Assembly: GCF_001552595.1 (NCBI RefSeq)
Contig: NZ_BCRM01000001.1
Coordinates: forward strand, 558,001-622,000
From: Rhodococcus erythropolis NBRC 15567
GTDB lineage: Bacteria > Actinomycetota > Actinomycetes > Mycobacteriales > Mycobacteriaceae
Length of the DNA stretch: 64,000 nt
Direction of reading: 5' to 3'
Shown in pieces: positions 50,679-58,233 of this stretch (position 1 is its first letter; every line of letters starts with the position of its first letter). The notes below the pieces were generated by a model that was not told the DNA's origin, ran no database searches, and worked only from the letters and a program-made list of their open reading frames with translations. A program made the position numbers and the translations under genes.

Positions 50679-51599
50679 ATGACTGAAATTCGGGGCCTGG
50701 GGTATCTCAGGATCCAAACGCAGGACGTGGCTCGCTGGCGCGAGCTCGTGGTCGACGGACTCGGCCTCGCGGTCGGTAGTGGCCCGGAAGCCGACGGCCT
50801 CTACTTGCGCCTGGACGAGCGTCGTGCGCGACTGATTGTCCTGCCCGGTGAGACGGACAAGGCCCTCGCAGTGGGCTGGGAAGTGCGAGATCAGTTCGCG
50901 CTCCAGCGTGTTCGTGAAGAGGTCGAGAAGGCCGGAGTCGAGGTCGAGGTTCTTTCCGAGGTCGACGCCAGCTACCGCGATGCCGAGCAGGTCATCGCAT
51001 TCGACGATCCCAACGGCAACCGTGTCGAGGTCTTCTTCGGACCGGTACTCGACCACAGCCCGTTGGTCACCCCGCACGGCGGCCGCTTTGTCACCGGTGA
51101 TCAGGGACTCGGCCATGTGGTGCTTCCGGTTACGCGTTTCGACGAGGCGTACACCTTCTACACCGAGGTGCTCGGATTCCTCCCGCGCGGTTCCATCCGT
51201 CTCGGCGGAATCGATGCGCCGCCGCCGGCTCGCCGCGTTCGCTTCATGGGTGTCAACCAGCGCCACCACAGCCTGGCGCTGTGCCCGGCGCCGCCGGTTG
51301 ACGAACCCGGTCTCGTGCATCTGATGATGGAAGCCGAGACTCTCGACGCCGTCGGTCAGGCTCTCGATCGTGTTGCCAAGCTCGGCTTCTCGATCTCCTC
51401 GACGTTGGGTCGCCACACGAACGACAAGATGGTCTCGTTCTACGTGCGCGCACCCGGTGGCTGGGATCTCGAGTTCGGTTGTGAAGGCACGCTTGTCGAC
51501 GAAACCTTCTACACCGCTGAGGAAATCACGGCGGACAGCTACTGGGGCCATGACTGGTCCGACAGTGAACCGCTGGCCGCGTTCACTCCCAAGAGCTAG
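50679..51599 (+). CDS. Type I extradiol dioxygenase (HsaC/BphC-like)
   Basis: This is a 306-residue two-domain vicinal-oxygen-chelate dioxygenase. The Fe(II) ligands are H146 (GLGHVVL), H197 (NQRHHSLA) and E265 (GWDLEFGCEG). Second-sphere H246 (LGRHTND) and Y255 (VSFYV) match BphC/HsaC. The N-terminal GLGYLRIQTQDVARWRE and the LGRHTNDKMVSFY segment follow HsaC closely. It should open a catechol ring next to the diol. It completes the HsaA/C/D-like set. A strong terminator follows. The ring substrate (3,4-dihydroxy-seco-steroid versus another catechol) is inferred. Confidence 0.93.
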   Translation: MTEIRGLGYLRIQTQDVARWRELVVDGLGLAVGSGPEADGLYLRLDERRARLIVLPGETDKALAVGWEVRDQFALQRVREEVEKAGVEVEVLSEVDASYRDAEQVIAFDDPNGNRVEVFFGPVLDHSPLVTPHGGRFVTGDQGLGHVVLPVTRFDEAYTFYTEVLGFLPRGSIRLGGIDAPPPARRVRFMGVNQRHHSLALCPAPPVDEPGLVHLMMEAETLDAVGQALDRVAKLGFSISSTLGRHTNDKMVSFYVRAPGGWDLEFGCEGTLVDETFYTAEEITADSYWGHDWSDSEPLAAFTPKS

Positions 51600-51611
51600 T
51601 TCTGACGCAAC

Positions 51612-51652
51612 AAAAAAGCTCGGTCCCGACGCCTGTCGGGACCGAGCTTTTT
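51612..51652. terminator. Bidirectional terminator after the dioxygenase
   Basis: A GC-rich stem of about 18 bp (AAAAAGCTCGGTCCCGAC with its complement at 51635-51652) has a GCCT loop. Five T and five A bases close the two sides. It lies between the convergent dioxygenase and metY genes. Confidence 0.92.
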
Positions 51653-51663
51653 CGTGTGCTCGA

Positions 51664-52977
51664 TCAGGAAGCTGCTGCTGCCAAACCGGTTTCGAGGTCG
51701 GCGAGGATGTCGTCGATTCCTTCGATACCGACCGCGAGGCGGACGAGCCCCGGGGTGACACCCGAAGCGAGCTGCTCCTCGGGGGTGAGCTGCGAGTGCG
51801 TCGTCGACGCGGGGTGGATGACGAGTGAGCGAACGTCACCGATGTTGGCGACGTGGCTGTGCAGCGTCAGTGCGTTGACGAACTTCTTGCCTGCGTCGAC
51901 TCCGCCGGCGAGCTCGAACGCGACGATGGCGCCGGTTCCCTTGGGAGCCAGCTGCTTTCCACGCTCGTGCCAGGGTGAGGATTCCAGTCCGGCGTACGCG
52001 ACCGACGTGACTTCGGCGCGGCCCTCGAGGAATTTCGCGACCTTCTGGGCGTTGGACACGTGGCGCTCGATGCGCAGGCTCAGTGTCTCGATGCCCTGCG
52101 AGATAAGGAAGGCGTTGAACGGTGCGATGGCCGAGCCGAGGTCGCGCAGAAGCTGAACGCGTGCCTTGAGGGCGTAGGCGGGTGCACCGAGATCGGCGAA
52201 GGTGACGCCGTGGTAGCTGGGGTCGGGGGTCGTGAAGTTGGTGTGGCGTCCCTGGGTCCAGTCGAACGTGCCGCCGTCGACGATGACGCCGGCGATTGCG
52301 GTGCCGTGTCCACCAAGGTATTTGGTGGCGGAGTGGACGACGATGTCGGCGCCGTGCTTCAGCGGCTGAATGAGGTACGGAGTTGCAACCGTGTTGTCCA
52401 CGATCAGCGGGATGCCGTGCTCATGGGCGACTGCGCTGATGCCGGGGATGTCGAATACGTCGTTCTTGGGGTTGGAGATGGTTTCGCCGTAGAACGCCTT
52501 GGTGTTCGGACGGATCGCCTCACGCCAGTGATCGAGGTTGTCCGGGTCCTCGACGAAGTCGACGGTGATGCCGAGCTTGGGCAGCGTGTAGTGGAAGAGG
52601 TTGTACGTGCCGCCGTACAGGCGAGGGCTGGAGACGATGTGGTCCCCGGCCTCGGCGAGGTTGAGGATCGCGAAGGACTCGGCGGCCTGACCGGACGCAA
52701 CCAGCAGAGCCGCGACTCCGCCTTCGAGAGCGGCGATGCGCTGCTCGACGGCGTCCTGCGTCGGATTCATGATGCGGGTGTAGATGTTGCCCGGCTCGGC
52801 GAGGCCGAAGAGCGCCGCCGCATGGTCGGTGTTGTCGAAGACGTAGCTGGTGGTCTGGTAGATCGGAAGCGCTCGAGCGTTGGTAGCGCTGTCCGGGCCC
52901 TGTCCGGCGTGGACCTGCTTGGTTTCGAACGACCAATCGGCGGTCGGATCGGTGTCGACGGGGGTGTTCTCGCTCAT
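51664..52977 (-). CDS. metY: O-acetylhomoserine sulfhydrylase (Cys/Met metabolism PLP enzyme)
   Basis: This is a 437-residue PLP enzyme of the Cys/Met gamma family. It has ALPIYQTTSYVF, YTRIMNPTQDAVEQRIAALEGG, and the cofactor Lys at K219 in HSATKYLGGHG. The length and the long LGAPAYALKARVQLLRDLGSAIAPFNAFL segment fit MetY, which forms homocysteine from O-acetylhomoserine and sulfide. It lies 37 bp after the OsmC gene on the same strand, a gap too small for a SAM riboswitch, so it may depend on the OsmC promoter. This looks like a housekeeping gene pair next to the catabolic island. Confidence 0.93.
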   Translation of the reverse strand: MSENTPVDTDPTADWSFETKQVHAGQGPDSATNARALPIYQTTSYVFDNTDHAAALFGLAEPGNIYTRIMNPTQDAVEQRIAALEGGVAALLVASGQAAESFAILNLAEAGDHIVSSPRLYGGTYNLFHYTLPKLGITVDFVEDPDNLDHWREAIRPNTKAFYGETISNPKNDVFDIPGISAVAHEHGIPLIVDNTVATPYLIQPLKHGADIVVHSATKYLGGHGTAIAGVIVDGGTFDWTQGRHTNFTTPDPSYHGVTFADLGAPAYALKARVQLLRDLGSAIAPFNAFLISQGIETLSLRIERHVSNAQKVAKFLEGRAEVTSVAYAGLESSPWHERGKQLAPKGTGAIVAFELAGGVDAGKKFVNALTLHSHVANIGDVRSLVIHPASTTHSQLTPEEQLASGVTPGLVRLAVGIEGIDDILADLETGLAAAAS

Positions 52978-53014
52978 GAATTCATACTCCGTGGTGAAGG
53001 TGGGTTGGTGCGGG

Positions 53015-53530
53015 TCAGGCGGTTTCGACGACTGTATGCACTGGGACGGGATTTCGGGTGAGATCGAGTACGGGGCAGTGGGCGTCGACCGTCTCCTGCA
53101 ACTCGAGGTATCGCTCGCGAGTTTCCGGACCGGTCAGGGTCACCACGACGCGAACCTCGGAGAATCCCGGGCGGACGGCATCGTCGAATCCGAAGAATCC
53201 ACGAACGTCGAGGTCGCCTTCTGCCCTGGCCGAGATGTCGTCGAGCGCGATACCGAGCTTGTCCGCCCACACACGGTAGGTGACCACCTGGCAGGAGAGC
53301 AGGGATGCGAGGTAGTACTCGACGGGATTGGCTGCGGTGTTCTCGCCGCCGAGGGCCGGCGGCTCGTCGACCTCGACGGTGTACTTACCGAGAGAAATGG
53401 TGCTGGCAACGGCGTCGTGCGCCTGAGCGGATGCCTTGAAGACGACGTGCGCTTTGCTTGCGTCCTTGTCGATGGCGTCGGCATTGGCTGCTACGACGGA
53501 ACTCAGGTGCGAGATCGAAGCGGTGGTCAT
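53015..53530 (-). CDS. OsmC/Ohr-family peroxide-detoxifying protein
   Basis: This is a 171-residue OsmC-fold protein. The two redox cysteines are at C80 (YYLASLLSCQVVTY) and C152 (DAHCPVLDLTRNPVPV). ALGGENTAANPVEYY is the typical lead-in to the first Cys. It reduces organic hydroperoxides through its Cys pair. AGGGGACA lies about 10 bp before the ATG. It appears to form an operon with metY, which suggests a sulfur or thiol-stress link. Its upstream region contains three nested palindromes. Confidence 0.92.
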   Translation of the reverse strand: MTTASISHLSSVVAANADAIDKDASKAHVVFKASAQAHDAVASTISLGKYTVEVDEPPALGGENTAANPVEYYLASLLSCQVVTYRVWADKLGIALDDISARAEGDLDVRGFFGFDDAVRPGFSEVRVVVTLTGPETRERYLELQETVDAHCPVLDLTRNPVPVHTVVETA

Positions 53531-53554
53531 GACAGAAATGTCCCCTGATCTGGG

Positions 53555-53628
53555 TGTACATACGAGTATCGACGTGAGCGGCGCTCACGTCGTAGGTCCG
53601 ATCAGTAGATCGGACACCCGGATGTACA
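53555..53628. promoter_or_regulatory. Nested palindromes upstream of the OsmC gene
   Basis: Two perfect hairpins lie side by side: CGACGTGAGC-GGC-GCTCACGTCG (53570-53592) and GTCCGATC-AGTA-GATCGGAC (53596-53615). Both sit inside an outer inverted repeat, TGTACAT (53555-53561) with ATGTACA (53622-53628). The block starts 25 bp before the OsmC start codon. The remaining 143 bp to the crotonase stop at 53772 show no gene. Confidence 0.6.
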
Positions 53629-53771
53629 GACGTGCGCAAAATCGACATGGCGTCGCCGCGTCAGCAGCGTGCCCGTCTCGTATGCGCCAATTCCCGTCAC
53701 GGAAGAGACTGTAACCGGTTCCCACCCTTTCCGACCAGCCCTATAGGAAATCCGTCTCGGATCGTGGTCGC

Positions 53772-54533
53772 TCATGTGGGCGGCAGTCCGCTCCACTGCG
53801 GCGTCCGACGGCTCGCAAAAGCGTCGAGTCCTTCGGCGATGTCCGGCGATCGGAGCACCGCGTCCTTGGCGTCGTCGGTGATGGTCCATCCGGCAGTATC
53901 GGCCTCGGCGTAAAGAGCGTCGATTGCCTTCAGGCTCAGGCTTACCGAGGTCGGAGAGGACTCGCAGATCTCGGCCGCCATCACCAGAGCCTCGTCGAGC
54001 GCCTTACCCGGGGCAGTCACTGCATTGACGACGCCGAGATCTTTGGCCCGATTGGGATCGAGAGTGCGCCCGGTGATCAGGAGTTCGCGAGCGACATTGA
54101 TCGGAAGGGCACGTGGCGCCCGAAAGAGCGCACCGGACGTCGCAACCAGACCGCGTTTGGTTTCGGGCAGACCGAATTGGGCTGTGGCGGAAGCGACGAT
54201 CAGATCGCAGGCCAATGCGATTTCGAAGCCGCCGCCCAGCGCGTATCCCTCCACTGCGGCGATCAAAGGCTTGTTTCGCTGACGCCGAATGACGCCGTAC
54301 TCACCGCCGCGAGGCATGCGAAGGTCGGCTCGCTCTCGGATATCGGTTCCGGCGCAAAAGATGTTGGGGGTTCCGGTGATGATGCCGACCCACAGAGAAG
54401 GGTCGTCGTCGAGAAGGTTCAGTGCGGCTTCGATTCCCTCGGCAGTTTCACGATTGATCGCATTACGACGTTCTTCGCGTTCGATTCTGACGATGAGAAC
54501 GCGGTCGTGGCGTTCTGTGGAAACAGTCGACAT
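53772..54533 (-). CDS. Enoyl-CoA hydratase (crotonase)
   Basis: This is a 253-residue crotonase. The oxyanion segment is NIFCAGTDI. Both catalytic glutamates are present, in GGGFEIAL and GLPETKRGL. The C-terminus ends FASRRTPQWSGL. The ATG at 54533 (MSTVSTERHDR) is preferred over the one at 54551, because a 14-bp palindrome suited to a repressor covers 54537-54550. It is divergent from the TetR gene at 54650, the probable regulator. It stands apart from other catabolic genes, and the substrate is unknown. Confidence 0.9.
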   Translation of the reverse strand: MSTVSTERHDRVLIVRIEREERRNAINRETAEGIEAALNLLDDDPSLWVGIITGTPNIFCAGTDIRERADLRMPRGGEYGVIRRQRNKPLIAAVEGYALGGGFEIALACDLIVASATAQFGLPETKRGLVATSGALFRAPRALPINVARELLITGRTLDPNRAKDLGVVNAVTAPGKALDEALVMAAEICESSPTSVSLSLKAIDALYAEADTAGWTITDDAKDAVLRSPDIAEGLDAFASRRTPQWSGLPPT

Positions 54534-54536
54534 AAT

Positions 54537-54550
54537 TGGACTGTAGTCCA
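54537..54550. promoter_or_regulatory. Palindrome TGGACT-GT-AGTCCA, probable TetR operator
   Basis: This is a perfect 6-bp-arm palindrome directly upstream of the crotonase start, in the 116-bp gap to the divergent TetR gene at 54650. Binding here would block the crotonase ribosome-binding region or promoter. The size and symmetry fit a TetR-family dimer. Confidence 0.55.
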
Positions 54551-54649
54551 TCTATCGAGGGGGTGGTGCGTCAACTGGCGAGACCGACATTGGACACATT
54601 CCGGACTGTGGCGAAGACTGTGTCCTGAGGCGGAGAAAGGCAGGTCGAC

Positions 54650-55243
54650 GTGATTTCCAAACGAGAACAGAACAAGCGCGATACCAACGACAGGTTGCTC
54701 TTAGCTGCTCGAATTCTGTTCTCGGCAAAGGGTTTCGCCAGCACGACCGTCGACGACATCGCCGAGCGAGCCGAGGTGTCGCGAGCCACCTTCTTCAATT
54801 ACTTCCAGGGCAAGGACTCGGTTCTCGAGGCGCTGCACAGTGATCATCTCGATCAGCTTGCGGCACTGGTGGATCAGCTCATGGAATCTCCGATGCCGAC
54901 CTCTGATCGGATCTCCCGGATTTTTCAGGACTTTGCGCAACAAGCGATCATGCATCCGCGCTATCTGCGCATGGTGACTGCAGAACTCGAGCGCGACTTC
55001 GCCTCCTCCGGAGCGGGGGCGGCACACGATCATCGGTTCCATGTGGAACTTCTGCGGATCGTCACTGCCGGTATCGAAGCCGGCGAAGTGAGATCGGACT
55101 ACCCGCCGCTGTTTCTCGCGCAGATGATCGGCGGTACGTACGGAGCGTTGGTCCGCTTCTGGCGGCAAGACGCCGATTACGACGTGGTCGGCGAATTCGA
55201 TCGCGGTGCCAGGTACGTCGCGGAAGGCATCGCTGCTCGCTGA
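54650..55243 (+). CDS. TetR-family transcriptional regulator
   Basis: This is a 197-residue protein starting at GTG, with an AGGCAGG upstream. The N-terminal HTH (about 12-60) reads LLAARILFSAKGFASTTVDDIAERAEVSRATFFNYFQGKDSVLEAL, the family pattern. The C-terminal domain is helical with a hydrophobic core typical of ligand-binding TetR regulators. It is divergent from the crotonase at 53772, and the palindrome between them is the probable operator. It is convergent with the second TetR gene at 55268 (24 bp apart). Confidence 0.92.
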   Translation: MISKREQNKRDTNDRLLLAARILFSAKGFASTTVDDIAERAEVSRATFFNYFQGKDSVLEALHSDHLDQLAALVDQLMESPMPTSDRISRIFQDFAQQAIMHPRYLRMVTAELERDFASSGAGAAHDHRFHVELLRIVTAGIEAGEVRSDYPPLFLAQMIGGTYGALVRFWRQDADYDVVGEFDRGARYVAEGIAAR

Positions 55244-55267
55244 GTCGACTCAGGACGTGGTGCCGGC

Positions 55268-55954
55268 TCAGGGTGTGGGCACTACCATGGGCAGCATCTG
55301 CTGGACGCTCTCCGAAAGATAGTTCGCGGCAGTCTGATCACCGGACAGATGGCGCAGCAGACTCTGCTGGAACAGGCCGTCGAAGATCGCGTACATCGCC
55401 GGCGAGGTGACCGAGGGCTCCACGTCGAGAAGCTCGGCATAGCGAGAGACGATGCGCCAGATCATGTTTTCGAGACTCTCGTCGATCGCGGCCACGTCGG
55501 TTCGGAACGACTCCTCGAACATCGACTGCGCGCGCAGGTCGTACCAGAGGCGGTGCATCGTCGGCTCGTCGATCATGGTCTCGGCGAGCAGCGCGCCGAA
55601 ACCCGTTTTCAGTTCCTCCGGCGTCTGAGCGGTGGCGACGATGCCGTCGTAGCGGGTGACGCAGCGTGCCTTGTAGTGGCGCACGCAGTGGGTGATGAGA
55701 TCGACCTTGTCGCTGAAGTAGTAGTGCAGGACGCCGTGTGAGAACTCCGAATTCTGGGCGATTTCGCGCAGGCTCGTGCGTGCGTAGCCCAGTTCGGCCA
55801 GCGTTTGCAGTGCGGCCTCGGCCAGTTGATCACGTCGCTCGGAGAATTTGTCGACCTGACGACGTGACACCTTGTCTGCGTTGGACCGCTTCTCCGAAGA
55901 GACAGGAACCGCCTTTTTTCCTGCCCCACCTGGCTTCTCGACTGTCGTGGTCAC
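55268..55954 (-). CDS. TetR-family transcriptional regulator
   Basis: This is a 228-residue protein. After a basic N-terminal leader, the HTH (about 40-85) reads LAEAALQTLAELGYARTSLREIAQNSEFSHGVLHYYFSDKVDLIT. A helical effector domain follows (MHRLWYDLRAQSMFEESFR). The GTG at 55954 has AGGA 9 bp upstream and is preferred over the GTG at 55993. It is divergent from the SDR/saccharopine-dehydrogenase-like/ligase operon, and two operator-like palindromes lie between them, so it most likely represses that operon and itself. Confidence 0.9.
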   Translation of the reverse strand: MTTTVEKPGGAGKKAVPVSSEKRSNADKVSRRQVDKFSERRDQLAEAALQTLAELGYARTSLREIAQNSEFSHGVLHYYFSDKVDLITHCVRHYKARCVTRYDGIVATAQTPEELKTGFGALLAETMIDEPTMHRLWYDLRAQSMFEESFRTDVAAIDESLENMIWRIVSRYAELLDVEPSVTSPAMYAIFDGLFQQSLLRHLSGDQTAANYLSESVQQMLPMVVPTP

Positions 55955-56045
55955 GATGGCACGTCCTGTTCCCTGCGATTTCCACAGCGGCACGATCGCC
56001 GCGTCCGAATCAGTGTAACCCCTGGTCTTTGACGAGCGTGTAACA

Positions 56046-56100
56046 AAATCTTGACAGTCGTCAAGATTTCTCTTGACACTCGTCCAAAGTTGAATACTCT
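56046..56100 (+). promoter_or_regulatory. Promoter with double TetR-type operator
   Basis: Operator 1 is a perfect inverted repeat with 10-bp arms (AAATCTTGAC and its complement) around AGTC at 56046-56069. Operator 2, at 56072-56089, repeats the CTTGAC-N4-GTC pattern with an imperfect right arm. The TTGACA at 56073-56078 inside operator 2 and a TACTCT at 56095-56100 make a plausible -35/-10 pair (16-bp spacer) driving the SDR operon at 56178. Binding would cover the -35 element. Confidence 0.7.
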
Positions 56101-56177
56101 GTGACTCACACCACTTGGCAGCGTCGCTGTGAACGGTGGCATCGCGAGAGTCGTTTCAGTCATGGAGGCAGTCGAAA

Positions 56178-56981
56178 ATGAGCGTGTTTGATCTCGAGGG
56201 ACGAAAAGCACTGGTCACAGGTGGTGCCAAGGGGCTCGGAGCCGGAATGGCTGAGGCGTTGGCGAAGGCGGGGGCGTCGGTGATGATCGGCGATGTTCTC
56301 GAAGACGAAGGTCGTGCCACCGCAGAGGCCGTTGGTTCGGGCGGAGTCAAAACCGGGTTCGTAAAGCTGGACGTCACCGACGACGCCAACTGGGAAGAGG
56401 CAGTCGCCGCCACCGCGGAGACTCTCGGCGGCTTCGACATCCTCGTCAACAACGCAGGCATCGAGATTTCCTCGCTGGTGGTTGACCTCGATCCGGGCGA
56501 CATCCGCCGTATGTGTGAGGTCAACATCCTCGGAACAGCGCTCGGAACTAAACACGGACTGCGCAGCATGCGTCCGGGTGGCGTAGCCGGAACCGGCGGC
56601 TCCATCATCAACATCTCTTCAGTGGCCGCAACCATTCCGTTTCCCGGGATAAGTGGATACTCCGCGACCAAGTCCGCGGTCGATCGCTTCACCAGAGTTG
56701 CCGCCGCCGAGTCGGGCAAGCTCGGCTACGGAGTCCGCGTCAACTGCATCTACCCGGGCCTCGTCGCCACGGAGATGGGTCTCGGACTCGCGGCGGACAT
56801 GGAGAAGCTCGGCCTGTGGCCCAGTGCCGAAGCGGCAGTCGGCGACGTCATCGGTCTCACCCCGCTCGGCCGCCTCGGTGAAGTGAACGACATGGCTGAC
56901 GCCGTGGTGTTCTTGTCCTCCGACGCGGCACGATTCATCACCGGAATCGGCCTACCAGTCGACGGTGGCATGGGCATGTAA
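56178..56981 (+). CDS. Short-chain dehydrogenase/reductase (3-alpha/20-beta-hydroxysteroid dehydrogenase-like)
   Basis: This is a 267-residue classical SDR with VTGGAKGLGAGMAEALAKAG, DVLEDEG after beta-2 (NAD preference), NNAGIEISS, the catalytic ISSVAATIPFPGISGYSATK, and a C-terminal FITGIGLPVDGGMGM. GGAGG lies 10 bp before the ATG at 56178. It opens an operon with a saccharopine-dehydrogenase-like gene and a ligase, under the TetR at 55268. An alcohol or hydroxysteroid oxidation is plausible, but the family does not define the substrate. Confidence 0.9.
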   Translation: MSVFDLEGRKALVTGGAKGLGAGMAEALAKAGASVMIGDVLEDEGRATAEAVGSGGVKTGFVKLDVTDDANWEEAVAATAETLGGFDILVNNAGIEISSLVVDLDPGDIRRMCEVNILGTALGTKHGLRSMRPGGVAGTGGSIINISSVAATIPFPGISGYSATKSAVDRFTRVAAAESGKLGYGVRVNCIYPGLVATEMGLGLAADMEKLGLWPSAEAAVGDVIGLTPLGRLGEVNDMADAVVFLSSDAARFITGIGLPVDGGMGM

Positions 56982-57038
56982 CTCGCCCTCCTCATTCGTA
57001 CGTACACCCTCCTCACGTTTTCGAAAGGTTCCACGAAC

Positions 57039-58160
57039 ATGTCCGAAAAGAAGCCAGTCATCGTCTACGGCGTCTCCGGGTACACCGGCCGTCTGGTGTG
57101 TGAATACCTGCGCGAGTACAACATCCCGTTCATCGCGGCCGGTCGCGACGCCGCTCGCATCCAAGAGGTCCTCGACAAGATCCCCGGTTTGGACACCGTC
57201 GATCACGAGGTCGTCGAGGTCGAGCACACGGTCGAGGCTCTCACCGAATTGTTCACCGGCGCACAGGTTGTCAGCAACATGGTCGGGCCGTTCATCAAGC
57301 TTGGCGGCACCGTCGTCGAGGCTGCGTTGAATGCCGGTTGCCACTACATGGACACCACCGGTGAGCAGGACTGGGTACTCGACGTCCAGGAGAAGTTCGG
57401 CGACAAGTACCAGGAGAAGGGTCTGCTTCTCTCGCCCGGTATCGCGCAGATGTACACCACCGGTGAGATCGCGGCCAACATCGCACTGGAAACGCCGGGT
57501 CTCGATACGCTCGACATTCTCGTGCTGTGGAAGGGATTTCCCACCTATGCCTCCACTCAGACGATCTTCACCATCCTCAAAGCGAACTGGTACTACCTCG
57601 AGCAGAACAAGTACGTGCAGTGGGCGCCCGGCCAGACTTTCGACGTCGTCGTTCCCGGCCAGCACGAAACTGCGCTTGCATTGCCGTGGGGCGGAACTTG
57701 CCACCCCGTGTGGTTCAAGAACGATCCGCGAGTTTCCAACGTCAAGGCTGCGGGCGGGGTGTTCGACCGCACCGTGATGGAAGGTGTTGTCGCGACACAG
57801 AAGATCGTGGAGGAGCAGATCAAGACCCTGCCCGCCGACGAGCAGGAAGCCGCCTTGGCCGAGATCGCCGGTTCGGTTCAGGCGGGTATGCCCCCTCGTG
57901 AAAATCCGCGCATCAACACCTCACTCGACTCCGTCTACGCGTCGGGACCGCTGGGTCGCTCGCACGTCGTGATTCACGGAAACTGCAACTACAAGCAGAC
58001 GGGCCTCCTGCACGCCTATGCAGCGCATTCGTTGCTTCAGCAGGCGCCCAAGCGGACCGGGCTTGCCTCGGCCTGCCAGGCGTTCGGCCATCGCGAACTG
58101 CTTGGCGCGCTACGTAGTTTCGGGCTGGCTCTGGAGCCGGAAGTAACCATCAACGCCTAG
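57039..58160 (+). CDS. Saccharopine dehydrogenase-like NAD(P)-binding protein
   Basis: This is a 373-residue protein. The N-terminal Rossmann motif GVSGYTGRLVCEYLRE is followed by VVSNMVGPFIKLGG and ALNAGCHYMDTTGEQDW, which are the segments of the saccharopine-dehydrogenase/trans-acting enoyl reductase superfamily (DUF5938-type). The C-terminal half has GHCN-like HGNCNYKQTGLLHAY and no recognised catalytic pattern. It is placed between an SDR and a CoA ligase, so it could reduce an enone or enoyl intermediate before activation. The reaction is unknown. Confidence 0.85.
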   Translation: MSEKKPVIVYGVSGYTGRLVCEYLREYNIPFIAAGRDAARIQEVLDKIPGLDTVDHEVVEVEHTVEALTELFTGAQVVSNMVGPFIKLGGTVVEAALNAGCHYMDTTGEQDWVLDVQEKFGDKYQEKGLLLSPGIAQMYTTGEIAANIALETPGLDTLDILVLWKGFPTYASTQTIFTILKANWYYLEQNKYVQWAPGQTFDVVVPGQHETALALPWGGTCHPVWFKNDPRVSNVKAAGGVFDRTVMEGVVATQKIVEEQIKTLPADEQEAALAEIAGSVQAGMPPRENPRINTSLDSVYASGPLGRSHVVIHGNCNYKQTGLLHAYAAHSLLQQAPKRTGLASACQAFGHRELLGALRSFGLALEPEVTINA

Positions 58161-58187
58161 CTCGTCGCCCTCGTTATCATGTTCACG

Positions 58188-58216
58188 GCTCCCGGCGTGC
58201 ATCGCGCCGGGAGCCC
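58188..58216 (+). terminator. Intra-operon hairpin
   Basis: GGCTCCCGGCG (58188-58198) pairs with its complement (58206-58216) around a 7-nt loop in the 73-bp gap before the ligase gene. No T run follows, so it may attenuate or protect mRNA rather than terminate. Confidence 0.5.
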
Positions 58217-58233
58217 CGCCCTGGAGGCTCCCC

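Noticed and set aside
52978-53014. SAM riboswitch before metY
   Set aside because: Only 37 bp separate metY from the OsmC gene, too little for a riboswitch.
48338-53530. HsaB-type flavin reductase for the HsaA-like oxygenase
   Set aside because: No gene of the right size or motif occurs in the cluster. The PNPOx-like protein at 34739 is a flavin-binding protein but is not linked to it.
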